From NCBI GenBank assembly GCA_963795435.1, contig CAWCHV010000009.1, forward strand, positions 868,001 through 932,000: a stretch of DNA of 64,000 nucleotides, in the 5' to 3' direction. Position 1 is the first letter of the stretch. Each line of letters begins with the position of its first letter. Made by a program: the position numbers and the translations under genes. Positions 18,726 to 27,545 of this stretch are shown in pieces. The DNA is from JAFKFI01 sp963795435 (lineage in GTDB: Bacteria > Pseudomonadota > Alphaproteobacteria > Acetobacterales > Acetobacteraceae). The notes beneath the pieces are model-generated. The model was given only the letters and a program-made list of their open reading frames with translations. It was not told where the DNA came from and made no database searches.

Positions 18726-19779
18726 GACGGTTCGCCGCCGCCGTTTGCAGGGATTGTATCGGCGCCCGCAGCGCGACGCCTGCGCCCAGGCCGAACACCG
18801 CCAGCATCGCTAGCACATCGAGCAAGCCGAACCCGTGCCCCGAGGCCGGCCGCACCAGCCACCACGCGCGCAGCACTTCGGCGGCGACGAGGGCTCCAGC
18901 GATCGTGCCGAGCGCGCGGCGTGAGCCTTGCACCTGCGGCCAGAGCAGGAGGAAGAACGGCAGGAAGAAATGCAGCAGGGCGATCGCGCCGGCGACGTAC
19001 TGCCATCCGCGCGTCACGCGCGGCAGGTAATACGCCGCCTCGCTCGGTAGGTCCGACTGCCAGATGATGAGGATCTGCATGAAATCGAGATAGGCCCAGA
19101 AGATCACCAGCCCGAGCATCAGCTTGCCCAAATCCTCCCTCGCTCGCTTGTCGGACGGCAGCGCGACAGCCGCGCCGAGCACGGCGACGGAGAGCGCGAA
19201 CAATGCCGCCTCGGTGCCGACCACCAGGCCGTAGACGCTCGACTTGAACTCGGGGTCGAGCGACATCGTCGCGTCGATCGCCGCGAAGGTGACGGTGACT
19301 GCGAGCAGGATCAGCCCCGGCGGCGCGATGCGATACAGCAGCGGCTGTGGATCGTCTCGTCGCAACGCCCACAGCACGGCACCTCCGAGCGCCAGCCACA
19401 CCGCGATATAGACGATCCCGCGCGCGTAGAAGAACGGCAGGTTGAGGTAGAACGCATTGTGCGGATGCGCGTCCGGGTGCGACCACGGATAGAGCGTCCC
19501 GAGCACGAACAGCAGCGGGACGACGAACGGCACCACCAGCGGTAGGGTCGCGAGCCCGGCGACGAGCTGCGGCCGGATCGCCCAGCCCCAGCGCCCGCCG
19601 GTGAGCGCGTGGATTAGCAGGAGCGCCAGGCTGCCGAGCGGCCAGCCGACCCAGCACACGAGGGCCGCGAGCCAGGCGTGCGGGAACAGTTCGGGGACGA
19701 TGATCCAGCCGATCGCGGCGCCGATCACACCGACCGCGCCGCCGATCCAGCAGCCGCGCTCCGTGTCGCGCCGCGTCAT
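18718..19779 (-). CDS. actF: Alternative complex III subunit ActF
   Basis: 353 residues, about ten membrane helices, resembling the NrfD/PsrC-like subunits. The stretch YPWSHPDAHPHNAFYLNLPFF and later FKSSVYGLVVGTEAALFAL, FWAYLDFMQILIIW and TRGWQYVAGAIALLHFFLPF match ActF of quinol:cytochrome c/HiPIP oxidoreductase. ActF is the second, probably quinone-free, membrane subunit paired with ActC. ATGA overlap with actE upstream and an 8-base overlap with the next gene downstream show tight operon packing. Confidence 0.88.
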   Translation of the reverse strand: MTRRDTERGCWIGGAVGVIGAAIGWIIVPELFPHAWLAALVCWVGWPLGSLALLLIHALTGGRWGWAIRPQLVAGLATLPLVVPFVVPLLFVLGTLYPWSHPDAHPHNAFYLNLPFFYARGIVYIAVWLALGGAVLWALRRDDPQPLLYRIAPPGLILLAVTVTFAAIDATMSLDPEFKSSVYGLVVGTEAALFALSVAVLGAAVALPSDKRAREDLGKLMLGLVIFWAYLDFMQILIIWQSDLPSEAAYYLPRVTRGWQYVAGAIALLHFFLPFFLLLWPQVQGSRRALGTIAGALVAAEVLRAWWLVRPASGHGFGLLDVLAMLAVFGLGAGVALRAPIQSLQTAAANRHG

Positions 19780-20264
19780 CGCAGCTTGTCACGCTGATCG
19801 GCCGGCACGTCGTCTATCGAGGCGTGCTGACTGAGCTGCAGCGCACGGATATAGGCGGCGATCGCCCATCGGTCGGCGGGCTGCACCCGATTGGCATAGG
19901 AATACATCGCGCCGTAGCCATGCGTGATTACGTCGTAGAAATGCTCGACGGGGGCCTCCCGCAGCCGGTCGATATGGTAGGAGGGTGGTGGTGGAAAACC
20001 GCGCTGCACCACCATGCCGTGCCCGTCGCCGAGCTCCGAATGACAAGGCGTGCAGTAGATGCGGAAGCGCTCCTGACCGCGCTCCAGCAGCGCCAGCGAG
20101 ACGGGCGGCGGCGTTACCGGCTTCTCCTCGAATTGGACCGTGTTCTCCGGCGTCTTGGCCGGCGCGACCAGCGGCGCATAGACCTTCTGCTTCGGCTGCG
20201 AGGTCATGTCGTCGCAGCCCGACAGCGCGGCGAGCGCGATCAGGAAGAACGCCGCGCGCCTCAC
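19776..20264 (-). CDS. actE: Alternative complex III subunit ActE (monohaem cytochrome c lipoprotein)
   Basis: 162 residues from a GTG start at 20264 that overlaps the actD stop (GTGA). A lipobox LSGC at residues 14-17 indicates a lipid-anchored periplasmic protein. One haem c site, CTPCH near residues 71-75, is followed by GMVVQRGFPPPPSYH and GYGAMYSYANRV, the latter probably holding the Met ligand. ActE is the cytochrome that passes electrons out of alternative complex III. The frame is open further upstream, but that part is antisense-like low-complexity sequence. Confidence 0.9.
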   Translation of the reverse strand: MRRAAFFLIALAALSGCDDMTSQPKQKVYAPLVAPAKTPENTVQFEEKPVTPPPVSLALLERGQERFRIYCTPCHSELGDGHGMVVQRGFPPPPSYHIDRLREAPVEHFYDVITHGYGAMYSYANRVQPADRWAIAAYIRALQLSQHASIDDVPADQRDKLR

Positions 20265-20761
20265 GGGATGTCCTCGACGACCGCCGGGTTGAGCTTGTCG
20301 AGCACCGCGCGGGCGTGCGACAGGCGCTCGGCCTCGTCGGTGCGGATCGCCACGAACCAGCCGTCGCGCATCGCCTCGCGGAAGCTGTCGCATTCGTCGA
20401 CCGCATCGTGGAGGCGCGGCATCCGGCAGACGATGAAATAGCCGAAAAAGCCCGCCGTCATCGCGCAGAGTACGCTGAGCTCGAACGCGATCGGCACGAA
20501 GGCGGGCCAGGAGAAATCGGGCCGGCCGCCGATGTCCAGCGGATAGTGCCAGACATCCGCATAAGCCATCAGCGCGAAGAACCCCACGAACCCAAGCATC
20601 CCGGTGACGAACATGACGAGAGGCAGCGGCGAGCCGGACGGATGCTCGTCCAGGGCGACCGGCGTGTAGGTCTCCAAGGGCTCGATCCGCTCAGCGCGGA
20701 GCCGCTCGATCGCGTCGCGCAGATCGTGCTCGGTGTCGAAAGCGGCGAGGATGCCGGTCAT
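20261..20761 (-). CDS. actD: Alternative complex III subunit ActD
   Basis: 166 residues with two membrane helices (about 48-68 and 88-112). The N-terminus (AAFDTEHDLRDAIERLR) and PLDIGGRPDFSWPAFVPIAFELSVL are the usual DUF3341/ActD signature. It is a small structural subunit of the complex. ATGA overlap with actC upstream and GTGA overlap with actE downstream. Confidence 0.9.
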   Translation of the reverse strand: MTGILAAFDTEHDLRDAIERLRAERIEPLETYTPVALDEHPSGSPLPLVMFVTGMLGFVGFFALMAYADVWHYPLDIGGRPDFSWPAFVPIAFELSVLCAMTAGFFGYFIVCRMPRLHDAVDECDSFREAMRDGWFVAIRTDEAERLSHARAVLDKLNPAVVEDIP

Positions 20762-22189
20762 GCCGGCCGCTCGCCGCGCCGCCTGCCGATCAGCGCGCGC
20801 ATTTCGTGCATGGAGATCGCCGGCACGAAACGCAGCGAGAGCAGGATGCCGCTGAGGAACAGCCCGACCGTGCCCGCCAAGGTCGCCCAATCCCAGAACG
20901 TCGCGTGGAAGATGCCCCAGGCGGAGGGCAGGTGCGGCCGGTGCAGGCTGGTGACGACGATCTCGTAACGCTCCAGCCACATGCCGACGATGACGCCGAG
21001 CGAGATCAGCAACACGAGCGGTTGGCGCATCCTGAGCGCGGGCACCCACAGCAGCTGGGGGATCACGATGTTGAACAGGATGGCGCCATAATAGACGGGC
21101 ATGTAGATGCCGTGCACCCGCACGCCGAACATCGTGATGTCGGCCGGGTCGCCGCCGTAATAGGTGGTGAAGGCGTCCATCATGTAGGCGTAACCGAGCA
21201 GCAGGCTGCTGGTGAGCAGCAGCTTGCACAATACGTCGAGATGCCGCCCCGTGATGAAATCCTCGAGCCGCATCAGCCGGCGGACCGGGATGACGATCAG
21301 CAGCACGACCGCGAACCCCGAGAGCAGCGCGCCGAACACGAAGAAGGGTGGGAACTCGGTCGAGTGCCAGCCGACCGTGGCGGCGCCGGCGAAGTCCAGG
21401 CCGACGATGCTATGGATGGACACCACCACGGGCGCCATGATCGCCGCCATGATGCCGTATGTCGCGTGATAATGCCGCCACTGCTTCTCCGATCCCCGGA
21501 ATCCCAGCGCGAAAAAGCCGTACACCCATTGCCCCGCGCGCGTCTTGGCGCGGTCGCGCACCGTCGCGAGATCGGGGAGGAGCCCGAAATACCAGTACAG
21601 CACCGAGGCGAAAACGTAGGTGTACAGCGCCCAGAAATCCCACAGCAGCGGACTGCGGAACTGCGCCCACAGCCCCATCGTGTTGGGATAGAAGAACAGC
21701 CAGTAGGCAAACCACGGCCGGCCGAGATGCAGGATCGGATAGACGCCCGCCGACGCCGCGCCGAACAGCATCATCGAACTCGGCGACCCGGTTGATCGAG
21801 GTGCGCCACTCTACCCGCACCAGGAAGAAGAGTGCGGAGATGAACGTCCCGCCCGAGGCGATGGCGATCCACCACACGTAGCTGAGGATCGCGAAGCCCC
21901 ATACCACCGGCCAGTTGATGCCCCAGATCCCGATGCCGGCCCAGAACAGGTAGCAGATCGAGACCACGAGCAGCATCAGCAGCAGGAAGCTCGGGATGAA
22001 CGCGATCCACCACCAGATGAACGCCCGCTCGCGCAGCACAATGGCGCAGATGCGGTCCGTCATCGAGGCTGCGGTGGGTCCGGGCAACAGCACTGGATCG
22101 TCAAGACGCGGCGCCCGAACGCGGCGCTTTCCCGCGTGGGCGAGACGCTGCTCCAGGTGCAGTTCGGGCGAGGCCGGCGTCTCGCTCAT
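20758..22189 (-). pseudogene. actC: Alternative complex III quinol-binding subunit ActC, frame interrupted
   Basis: NrfD-family membrane subunit that binds quinol. The gene starts at 22189 (ATGA overlap with actB) and reads well to SINRVAE near 21780. It then needs a one-base shift to continue as SMMLFGAASAGVYPILHLGRPWFAYW and on to 20758. One extra base in the run GAGTTCGATGATG (about 21777) explains it; the repaired protein would have 476 residues, right for ActC. Both halves are fully conserved, which favours a base-calling error or a very recent mutation. If real, it should inactivate the complex, since the downstream ORF starts in the middle of the protein. Confidence 0.85.
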
Positions 22190-25059
22190 GCGCCGCGCCG
22201 TTCCAAGGTCGGGTTGCGGTTGAGGATGCGCCCCTCGTAGGTGACGCGGGGGTTGGTGTTCTGCTCCTCCAGCAGCGCGTAGTCGAGCGGGCTCTGTTTG
22301 CGCTTCGCGACTTCGCTCGCCGGGTCGGCGAGATTGCCGAAGGTGAACGCCTGCGTGGGGCATGCCGCCTGACAGGCGGTCCGCACCTCGGGCGCCGGGC
22401 CTTCGGACTGGTCCGCCTCGATCCGCGCGGCGGCGATGCGTTGCAGGCAGAAGGTGCATTTTTCCATGACGCCGCGCGCGCGCACCGTCACGTCGGGGTT
22501 CCATGATTCCGGCGGCCGGTCCTGCTTGTGCGAAAAGGCGAAGTAGTTGAAGCGGCGGACCTTGTACGGGCAGTTGTTGGAGCAGAACCGCGTGCCGACG
22601 CAGCGGTTGTAGATCATCACGTTGAGCCCCTCGGCATCGGTCACGGTGGCGCCCACCGGGCAGACGATCTCGCAAGGCGCCTGCTCGCAATGCATGCACA
22701 GGATCGGCTGGAGGAAGCTGTCCGGGGCGTCCGGGTTGCCCTGGTAGTAGCGGTCGATACGCAGCCAGTGCATCTCGCGCTCGCGCAGCACCTCCTCCTT
22801 GCCGACCACGGGGATGTTGTTCTCCGCCTGGCAGGCGACGACGCAGGCGTTGCAGCCGATGCAGGCGTTGAGGTCGATGCTCATGGCCCACGCGGCGGGG
22901 CCGGGCGGACGAGTGCGGTAGAGATGCGGTTCGGCGTGATCGTCGTGCAGGAAACGCGGGTTCGCCTCGAAGGCGTCGAGCGGGCCATGCCGGACGAATT
23001 CTCCCGCATGGTCGAAGATCAGAGCGTGGTGTTCGGTGCTCGCGAGACGGGCCGTTCCGTGCGCCTTGCGCAACTCGGGCGTGCCGCTCCATCCGGTCAG
23101 TTCGTAGAAATCGAAACCCGCGCCTTGCGCGACGAGACCCGCCTCGGTTCGCCCGAACCCGAGCGGCGCGGTAACGCAGTCGGGCGCCTGCCCCGGCAGC
23201 AGCCACACCGGCGCCGTCAACTCGGCGCGGCCGACGGACAGCCGCACGCGGTCGCCGTTTGCGACGCCGAGCCTGCCCGCGAGAGCGGGCGCGATCAGCA
23301 GCGGATTGTCCCAGGTGAGCTTGGTCAGCGGACGCGGCAACTCCAGCAGCCACGGATTGTCGGCGAACCGCCCGTCCCAGACATGCGGGTCGGGCCGGAA
23401 CAGGATCGTGAGCGGCTGATCCGCCGGCGCTGGCGGCACGATGCGCGCGACATCGGAACGCAGGGTGGCGTCCGTCCGGCCGCTGGCGCTGCTGGCAACG
23501 ACGCCGCTCGCCAGCGCGTCGTGCCAAACATCCGCGAAGCGGTCGCCGAAGCGTGGCTTCCATGTCGCCTCGACGCTCTCGCGGCTCGGCGCTCCGGCGG
23601 CGTCGGCGAACAGCGACAGGAGTTCGGACGCAGCGGTGCCGTCGTACAGCGGCAAGGCCTGCGGTTGCATGATCGTGGCAGTGCCGTCGAAGGCGCGCCC
23701 GTCGCTCCAGCTCTCCCACGGATGCGCCATGGGCGCGAACCATTTGGCGGTGCGCGCGGTCTCGTCCGGCGCGCGCGATAATGCAAGACTGAACGGCACA
23801 TGCTTCAGCGCCTCGGCGAAGCCGAGCGTGGCCGTCGCGGCATAGACCGGATTGGTGTCGATCATCAGCAGTGCGGTGACGTGGCCAGCCCTCATATCGT
23901 CGACCAGCGCCTTGAGCGAGGCCGCCTGATCGACCGGCCCGTGCTCCACGGGCTCGATGAGATCGAGCGTCGCGCCGCGCGCACCCAGCGCCTCGTTCAT
24001 CGCGTGAACCAGCGCGTGCGTCTCGGCGGGCTGATCCGGGCCGACATGCACGAGCGCGCGCCCATGCGCCGACTTGAGATCGGCCGCCACGGCGCCGACC
24101 CAATCCGGCGCGTCGCCCGGCGCGGCGCCGGTCAGCAGCATCGCGGAAAGCGCCGTCACAACCCGGTGCATCTCGCGCGGCCCGGCGACGAAGCGGTGAT
24201 CGGCGGCGGTGCCGATCAGCGTCGGCGTCGGTTCGGCGGCATAGACCCGGCTCATCCGCCGCGTCCGCGTCGGGTTGCGGCGCGAGGCGAAATCGCGTGC
24301 GTGGCGCAGGTGCCCCGGCGACGAGCTGATGAGATCGCTATCGAGCGCCAGGATCACGTCGGCGCGATCGAGATGCGGCACGATCGCGACCGGCTTGCCG
24401 TAAGCCAGCGTCGCCCCGGTGCGTACCGCATCGCGCGACACCGGCTCCCATTGGTGCCAGCGCGCCTCGGGATAGTGCCCGAGCAGCGCGTCGATCTGGC
24501 GCGCGAGCGTGGGCGAGGTGATCGTCCCGGTCAGGATGCGGAACCCGGCGCCGTGCGTCGCCGCGATCTGGCCGCGCTGCCCGACCAATGCGGTGAGCAG
24601 CTGCTGGCGCTGCGCGGGCGCGCCGTCCACGGTGAGGGAGGCGCGACGGTGCGGGTCGTAGAAATCCAGCACCATCGCCTGCGCGAACGCGTCGGTCGCG
24701 CCGAGGCTCGCCGGATGGTGCGCATTGCCCTCGACCTTGATCGGCCGGCCCATCCAGTGCTTGACCACGACGCCGCTGGCGTAGCCGTCGATCACGTTCG
24801 CCGTCGTGTAGTAGTTGGGCAGCGAGGGAATGATGTCGGGCGGGATGCGCACCGCCGGGATCAGCACGCCCTCGGGTTCCAGCGTGTCGCATCCGGACAG
24901 GCCCGCCATCGCGAACGACGCCGCCATCAGTTGCAGCACGCGGCGGCGGTCTACCGGTGCTGCGAGCCCGTCCGCGAGGCTCGGAAATTCCTGTGCCGCG
25001 CGCGCGATGAAGGCGGGATCGTCCGCCAGTTGCCGCAGGCTGCGCCACTGAGCATTCAT
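22186..25059 (-). CDS. actB: Alternative complex III iron-sulfur/molybdopterin-like subunit ActB
   Basis: 957 residues. A twin-arginine-like start (DRRRVLQLMAASFAMAGLSGCD, residues about 37-58) leads into a molybdopterin-oxidoreductase-like domain that in this family carries no cofactor. The C-terminal third is a ferredoxin-like domain with four cysteine groups: CIGCNACVVACQ, CMHCEQAPCEIVCP, CVGTRFCSNNCP and CTFC plus CQAACP, enough for three [4Fe-4S] clusters and one [3Fe-4S]. It faces the periplasm and relays electrons to the haem subunits. The start overlaps the actA stop (ATGA). Confidence 0.93.
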   Translation of the reverse strand: MNAQWRSLRQLADDPAFIARAAQEFPSLADGLAAPVDRRRVLQLMAASFAMAGLSGCDTLEPEGVLIPAVRIPPDIIPSLPNYYTTANVIDGYASGVVVKHWMGRPIKVEGNAHHPASLGATDAFAQAMVLDFYDPHRRASLTVDGAPAQRQQLLTALVGQRGQIAATHGAGFRILTGTITSPTLARQIDALLGHYPEARWHQWEPVSRDAVRTGATLAYGKPVAIVPHLDRADVILALDSDLISSSPGHLRHARDFASRRNPTRTRRMSRVYAAEPTPTLIGTAADHRFVAGPREMHRVVTALSAMLLTGAAPGDAPDWVGAVAADLKSAHGRALVHVGPDQPAETHALVHAMNEALGARGATLDLIEPVEHGPVDQAASLKALVDDMRAGHVTALLMIDTNPVYAATATLGFAEALKHVPFSLALSRAPDETARTAKWFAPMAHPWESWSDGRAFDGTATIMQPQALPLYDGTAASELLSLFADAAGAPSRESVEATWKPRFGDRFADVWHDALASGVVASSASGRTDATLRSDVARIVPPAPADQPLTILFRPDPHVWDGRFADNPWLLELPRPLTKLTWDNPLLIAPALAGRLGVANGDRVRLSVGRAELTAPVWLLPGQAPDCVTAPLGFGRTEAGLVAQGAGFDFYELTGWSGTPELRKAHGTARLASTEHHALIFDHAGEFVRHGPLDAFEANPRFLHDDHAEPHLYRTRPPGPAAWAMSIDLNACIGCNACVVACQAENNIPVVGKEEVLREREMHWLRIDRYYQGNPDAPDSFLQPILCMHCEQAPCEIVCPVGATVTDAEGLNVMIYNRCVGTRFCSNNCPYKVRRFNYFAFSHKQDRPPESWNPDVTVRARGVMEKCTFCLQRIAAARIEADQSEGPAPEVRTACQAACPTQAFTFGNLADPASEVAKRKQSPLDYALLEEQNTNPRVTYEGRILNRNPTLERRGA

Positions 25060-25709
25060 CGGTGGCATATCGAGCAATCCGTCAGGTTGCGGTCGGGGAC
25101 GTGGTACAGCCTCATCAAGTCCGCCGGCGACGGCGTGTCGGCCGTGCGATGCCACTCGGTGTTGAAGATTTCGCTTTGCGGGCGGAGGTTGGGGCCGGGA
25201 TTGCTGTGGCAGCTCGTGCAAAAACCCATCGTGAAGGTCGCCTGCTTCGACATCAGCGGCATCCGGTCCACGGCGCCGTGACAGCTCGAGCAGCCGACGC
25301 CCTTGGCGATGTGGATGCTGTGGTTGAAGTAGACGTAGTCGGGAAGATCGGTGATCCGGTGCCACACGATCGGCTGGCCGTTCGCCAAGCTGTCGCGCAC
25401 CGGCGCCAGCAACGCCGCGTTGGTCCAGATCTGCGAGTGGCACGTCATGCAGGTATAGGTCGGCGGCAGGCCGGCATTGGACGCGACCTCGACGGAGGTG
25501 TGGCAGAAGCGGCAGTCGATGCCGAGACCGGCGACGTGGTGTTCGTGGCTGAACGGCACCGGCTGGTCCACCGTCCAGCGCAGGCCGCGTGCGTAGTTCG
25601 TGCGGGGAAAGCCCCACCACCAGGCGATCAGGGCGGCGAACACGCCGGCCGTACCAAGCAGGATCAGCTTGGCCGCCAGATTCGCGCTCGGCCGAAAGAT
25701 CGCTGCCAT
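25056..25709 (-). CDS. actA: Alternative complex III pentahaem subunit ActA
   Basis: 217 residues. One N-terminal membrane helix (about 10-32), then five haem c sites in order: CRFCH, CMTCH, CSSCH, CTSCH and CSICH. This is exactly the ActA pattern, first gene of the operon. The start at 25709 gives the usual N-terminus; the frame stays open to 25859 but that extension has no features. The 131-base gap to the divergent MetE-like gene should hold the operon promoter. Confidence 0.93.
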   Translation of the reverse strand: MAAIFRPSANLAAKLILLGTAGVFAALIAWWWGFPRTNYARGLRWTVDQPVPFSHEHHVAGLGIDCRFCHTSVEVASNAGLPPTYTCMTCHSQIWTNAALLAPVRDSLANGQPIVWHRITDLPDYVYFNHSIHIAKGVGCSSCHGAVDRMPLMSKQATFTMGFCTSCHSNPGPNLRPQSEIFNTEWHRTADTPSPADLMRLYHVPDRNLTDCSICHR

Positions 25710-25840
25710 CGTGCCCCACCCGTGCGGAACAAACCTTGGTCGCGCGGCGGGGTTCCGGTTTCGCAGGATCGTGATGCGACAGATGGCTTTGACCGGCAGG
25801 GGATGCTGCGGGAGAGTGAGCGGCGACAGGGAGGATTGCC

Positions 25841-26986
25841 ATGCCAGAAACCGCCTCACCGGCGAACAAAATATCGCCGCGCGTTCGGCCGCCGTTCCGC
25901 GCCGACCATGTGGGCAGCCTGTTGCGCCCCCGCGAGTTGCAGGAAGCGCGCTCCGCGTGGAAGTCCGGCGCGATGTCGCGCGAGGCGCTGCGGGCCGTGG
26001 AGGATCGCTGCATCGAGGCGGCGATCCGCCGGCAGCGGGAGATCGGCCTGCGCGCCGTCACCGACGGCGAGTATCGCCGCGCCTACTGGCATTACGATTT
26101 CGTCGCCGGTCTCGACGGGGTGGAGATCTACGAGCCGGAGCAGAAGATCCAGTTCAAGGGCAATGTGCCGCTGCCGCATGCGCTGCGCGTGACCGGGCGG
26201 ATCGGCTGGTCGAGGCCGGTGATGATCGACGACTACCGCTTCGTCGCCGGCCACGCCGGCAACGCGGTGGCGAAGCAGACGATCCCGTCACCCAGCGTCG
26301 TGCATTTCCGCGGCGGCAGGCGGGCGATCGACGCCATCACCTATCCCGACATGGACGGGTTCTTCGCGGACCTCGCTTCGGCCTATTGCGACGCGGTGCG
26401 CGCGTTCGCGGCGGCGGGCTGCCGCTACCTGCAGCTCGACGAGGTGAACATCGCCTATCTCTGCGACCCCGAGCAGATCGCCAGCCTCAAGGCGCGCGGC
26501 GAACATGTGGAGAACCTGCTCGGCATCTACGGCGACATGCTCAACACGGCGATCAGCGGCCGTTCGCCGGACATGACCATCTCGATGCATCTCTGCCGGG
26601 GCAATTTCCGCTCGACCTGGGTGGCGAGCGGCGGCTACGAGCCGGTGGCCGAGGTGCTGTTCAACAAGATCAACGCCGACGCCTATTTCATGGAATACGA
26701 CACCGACCGCGCCGGCGGCTTCGAGCCGTTGCGCTTCGTGCCGCGCGGCGAAAAAATCGTCGTGCTCGGGCTGGTCACGAGCAAGACCGGAGAACTGGAG
26801 AGCAAGGACGAGCTGAAGCGGCGCATCGACCAGGCGGCGAAATACTTGCCGCTGGAGCAGCTCGCTCTCAGCCCGCAATGCGGCTTCGCCAGCACCGAGC
26901 AGGGCAATCTGCTCACCGAGGAGCAGCAATGGGCCAAGCTGCAACTCTGCGTGGACGTGGCGCGGGAGGTTTGGGGCGGGGTGTAG
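25841..26986 (+). CDS. MetE-like methyltransferase (cobalamin-independent methionine synthase C-domain family)
   Basis: 381 residues, matching only the catalytic C-terminal half of MetE, like the YxjG/YxjH group. Zinc ligand candidates are visible: SMHLCRG (His and Cys), LQLDEVN (Glu) and LSPQCGF (Cys). N-terminal FRADHVGSLLRP is the family signature. The methyl donor and acceptor are unknown; stand-alone proteins of this type act in methionine supply or in metabolism of other methylated compounds. GGGAGGATTGCC precedes the ATG. It converges on the cupin / RuBisCO-like genes. Confidence 0.88.
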   Translation: MPETASPANKISPRVRPPFRADHVGSLLRPRELQEARSAWKSGAMSREALRAVEDRCIEAAIRRQREIGLRAVTDGEYRRAYWHYDFVAGLDGVEIYEPEQKIQFKGNVPLPHALRVTGRIGWSRPVMIDDYRFVAGHAGNAVAKQTIPSPSVVHFRGGRRAIDAITYPDMDGFFADLASAYCDAVRAFAAAGCRYLQLDEVNIAYLCDPEQIASLKARGEHVENLLGIYGDMLNTAISGRSPDMTISMHLCRGNFRSTWVASGGYEPVAEVLFNKINADAYFMEYDTDRAGGFEPLRFVPRGEKIVVLGLVTSKTGELESKDELKRRIDQAAKYLPLEQLALSPQCGFASTEQGNLLTEEQQWAKLQLCVDVAREVWGGV

Positions 26987-26987
26987 C

Positions 26988-27092
26988 GGAGAACCCCCCT
27001 TGCGGGAGGGGGCAGGGGGTACGCGGCCGCGCTATATCGGCGTGCGCCAACCCCTCACCCCGGCCCTCTCCCGCAAGGGGAGAGGGAGAAGG
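26988..27092. repeat. GC-rich palindromic repeat, copy 3 (between convergent genes)
   Basis: Two parts: CCCCCTTGCGGGAGGGGGCAGGGGG at 26995-27020, then CAACCCCTCACCCCGGCCCTCTCCC / GGGGAGAGGGAG at 27048-27092. The right part extends into the 3' end of the cupin gene and supplies its last codons and stop. It lies where two transcripts meet and could end both. Confidence 0.8.
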
Positions 27093-27540
27093 TCTCGCCG
27101 GCAAGAAACTCCGCCACTCCCGGCACCGCCTTCAGCTCCGCCAGCTCCCGCTCGCTCGGAAGTTGCGGCCGGTCGCGATCGGCGTTGACCATGCAGAGGA
27201 AGCCGAGCGGCTCGCCCTCGGTCGCGCGGAACTGGTGCCAGGTCCAGGACGGGATCGTGACGAGGTCGTGAGGCCCAATTTCGCGCACTTCGTCGCCAAG
27301 CAGGCAACGGCCGCGCCCGCGCAGGATCATCACCGCGTGAACGTGCTCGTGCCGCTCCAAGGTGGAATGCCCGCCCGCCGCCATCTCGAAATAGCGCAGT
27401 TCGCAGCCGAGCTTTTCCTCCGCGAACAGCACCTGCCGCGAGATCGCCTTGAACGGCGCCGACCCTTCCTCCTTGTAAGGCAGGTGCTTGACATCCGCCC
27501 AGCGATAGTCGGGCCGGGATTCGCGCAGAAGCTTGTCCAT
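27055..27540 (-). CDS. Cupin protein paired with a RuBisCO-like protein
   Basis: 161-residue single-domain cupin. Metal motif RHEHVHAVMILRG (two His) and a second half with IPSWTWHQF. It begins 5 bases after the RuBisCO-like gene, so the pair is one transcript. In Rhodospirillum rubrum a RuBisCO-like isomerase works with a cupin that releases methanethiol from a methylthio-pentulose phosphate to give DXP; the pairing here suggests that role, but a sugar-acid pathway is also possible. The last residues (SLSPCGRGPG) come from palindromic repeat copy 3, so the native C-terminus may have been altered. Confidence 0.8.
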   Translation of the reverse strand: MDKLLRESRPDYRWADVKHLPYKEEGSAPFKAISRQVLFAEEKLGCELRYFEMAAGGHSTLERHEHVHAVMILRGRGRCLLGDEVREIGPHDLVTIPSWTWHQFRATEGEPLGFLCMVNADRDRPQLPSERELAELKAVPGVAEFLAGETFSLSPCGRGPG

Positions 27541-27545
27541 ATGGC

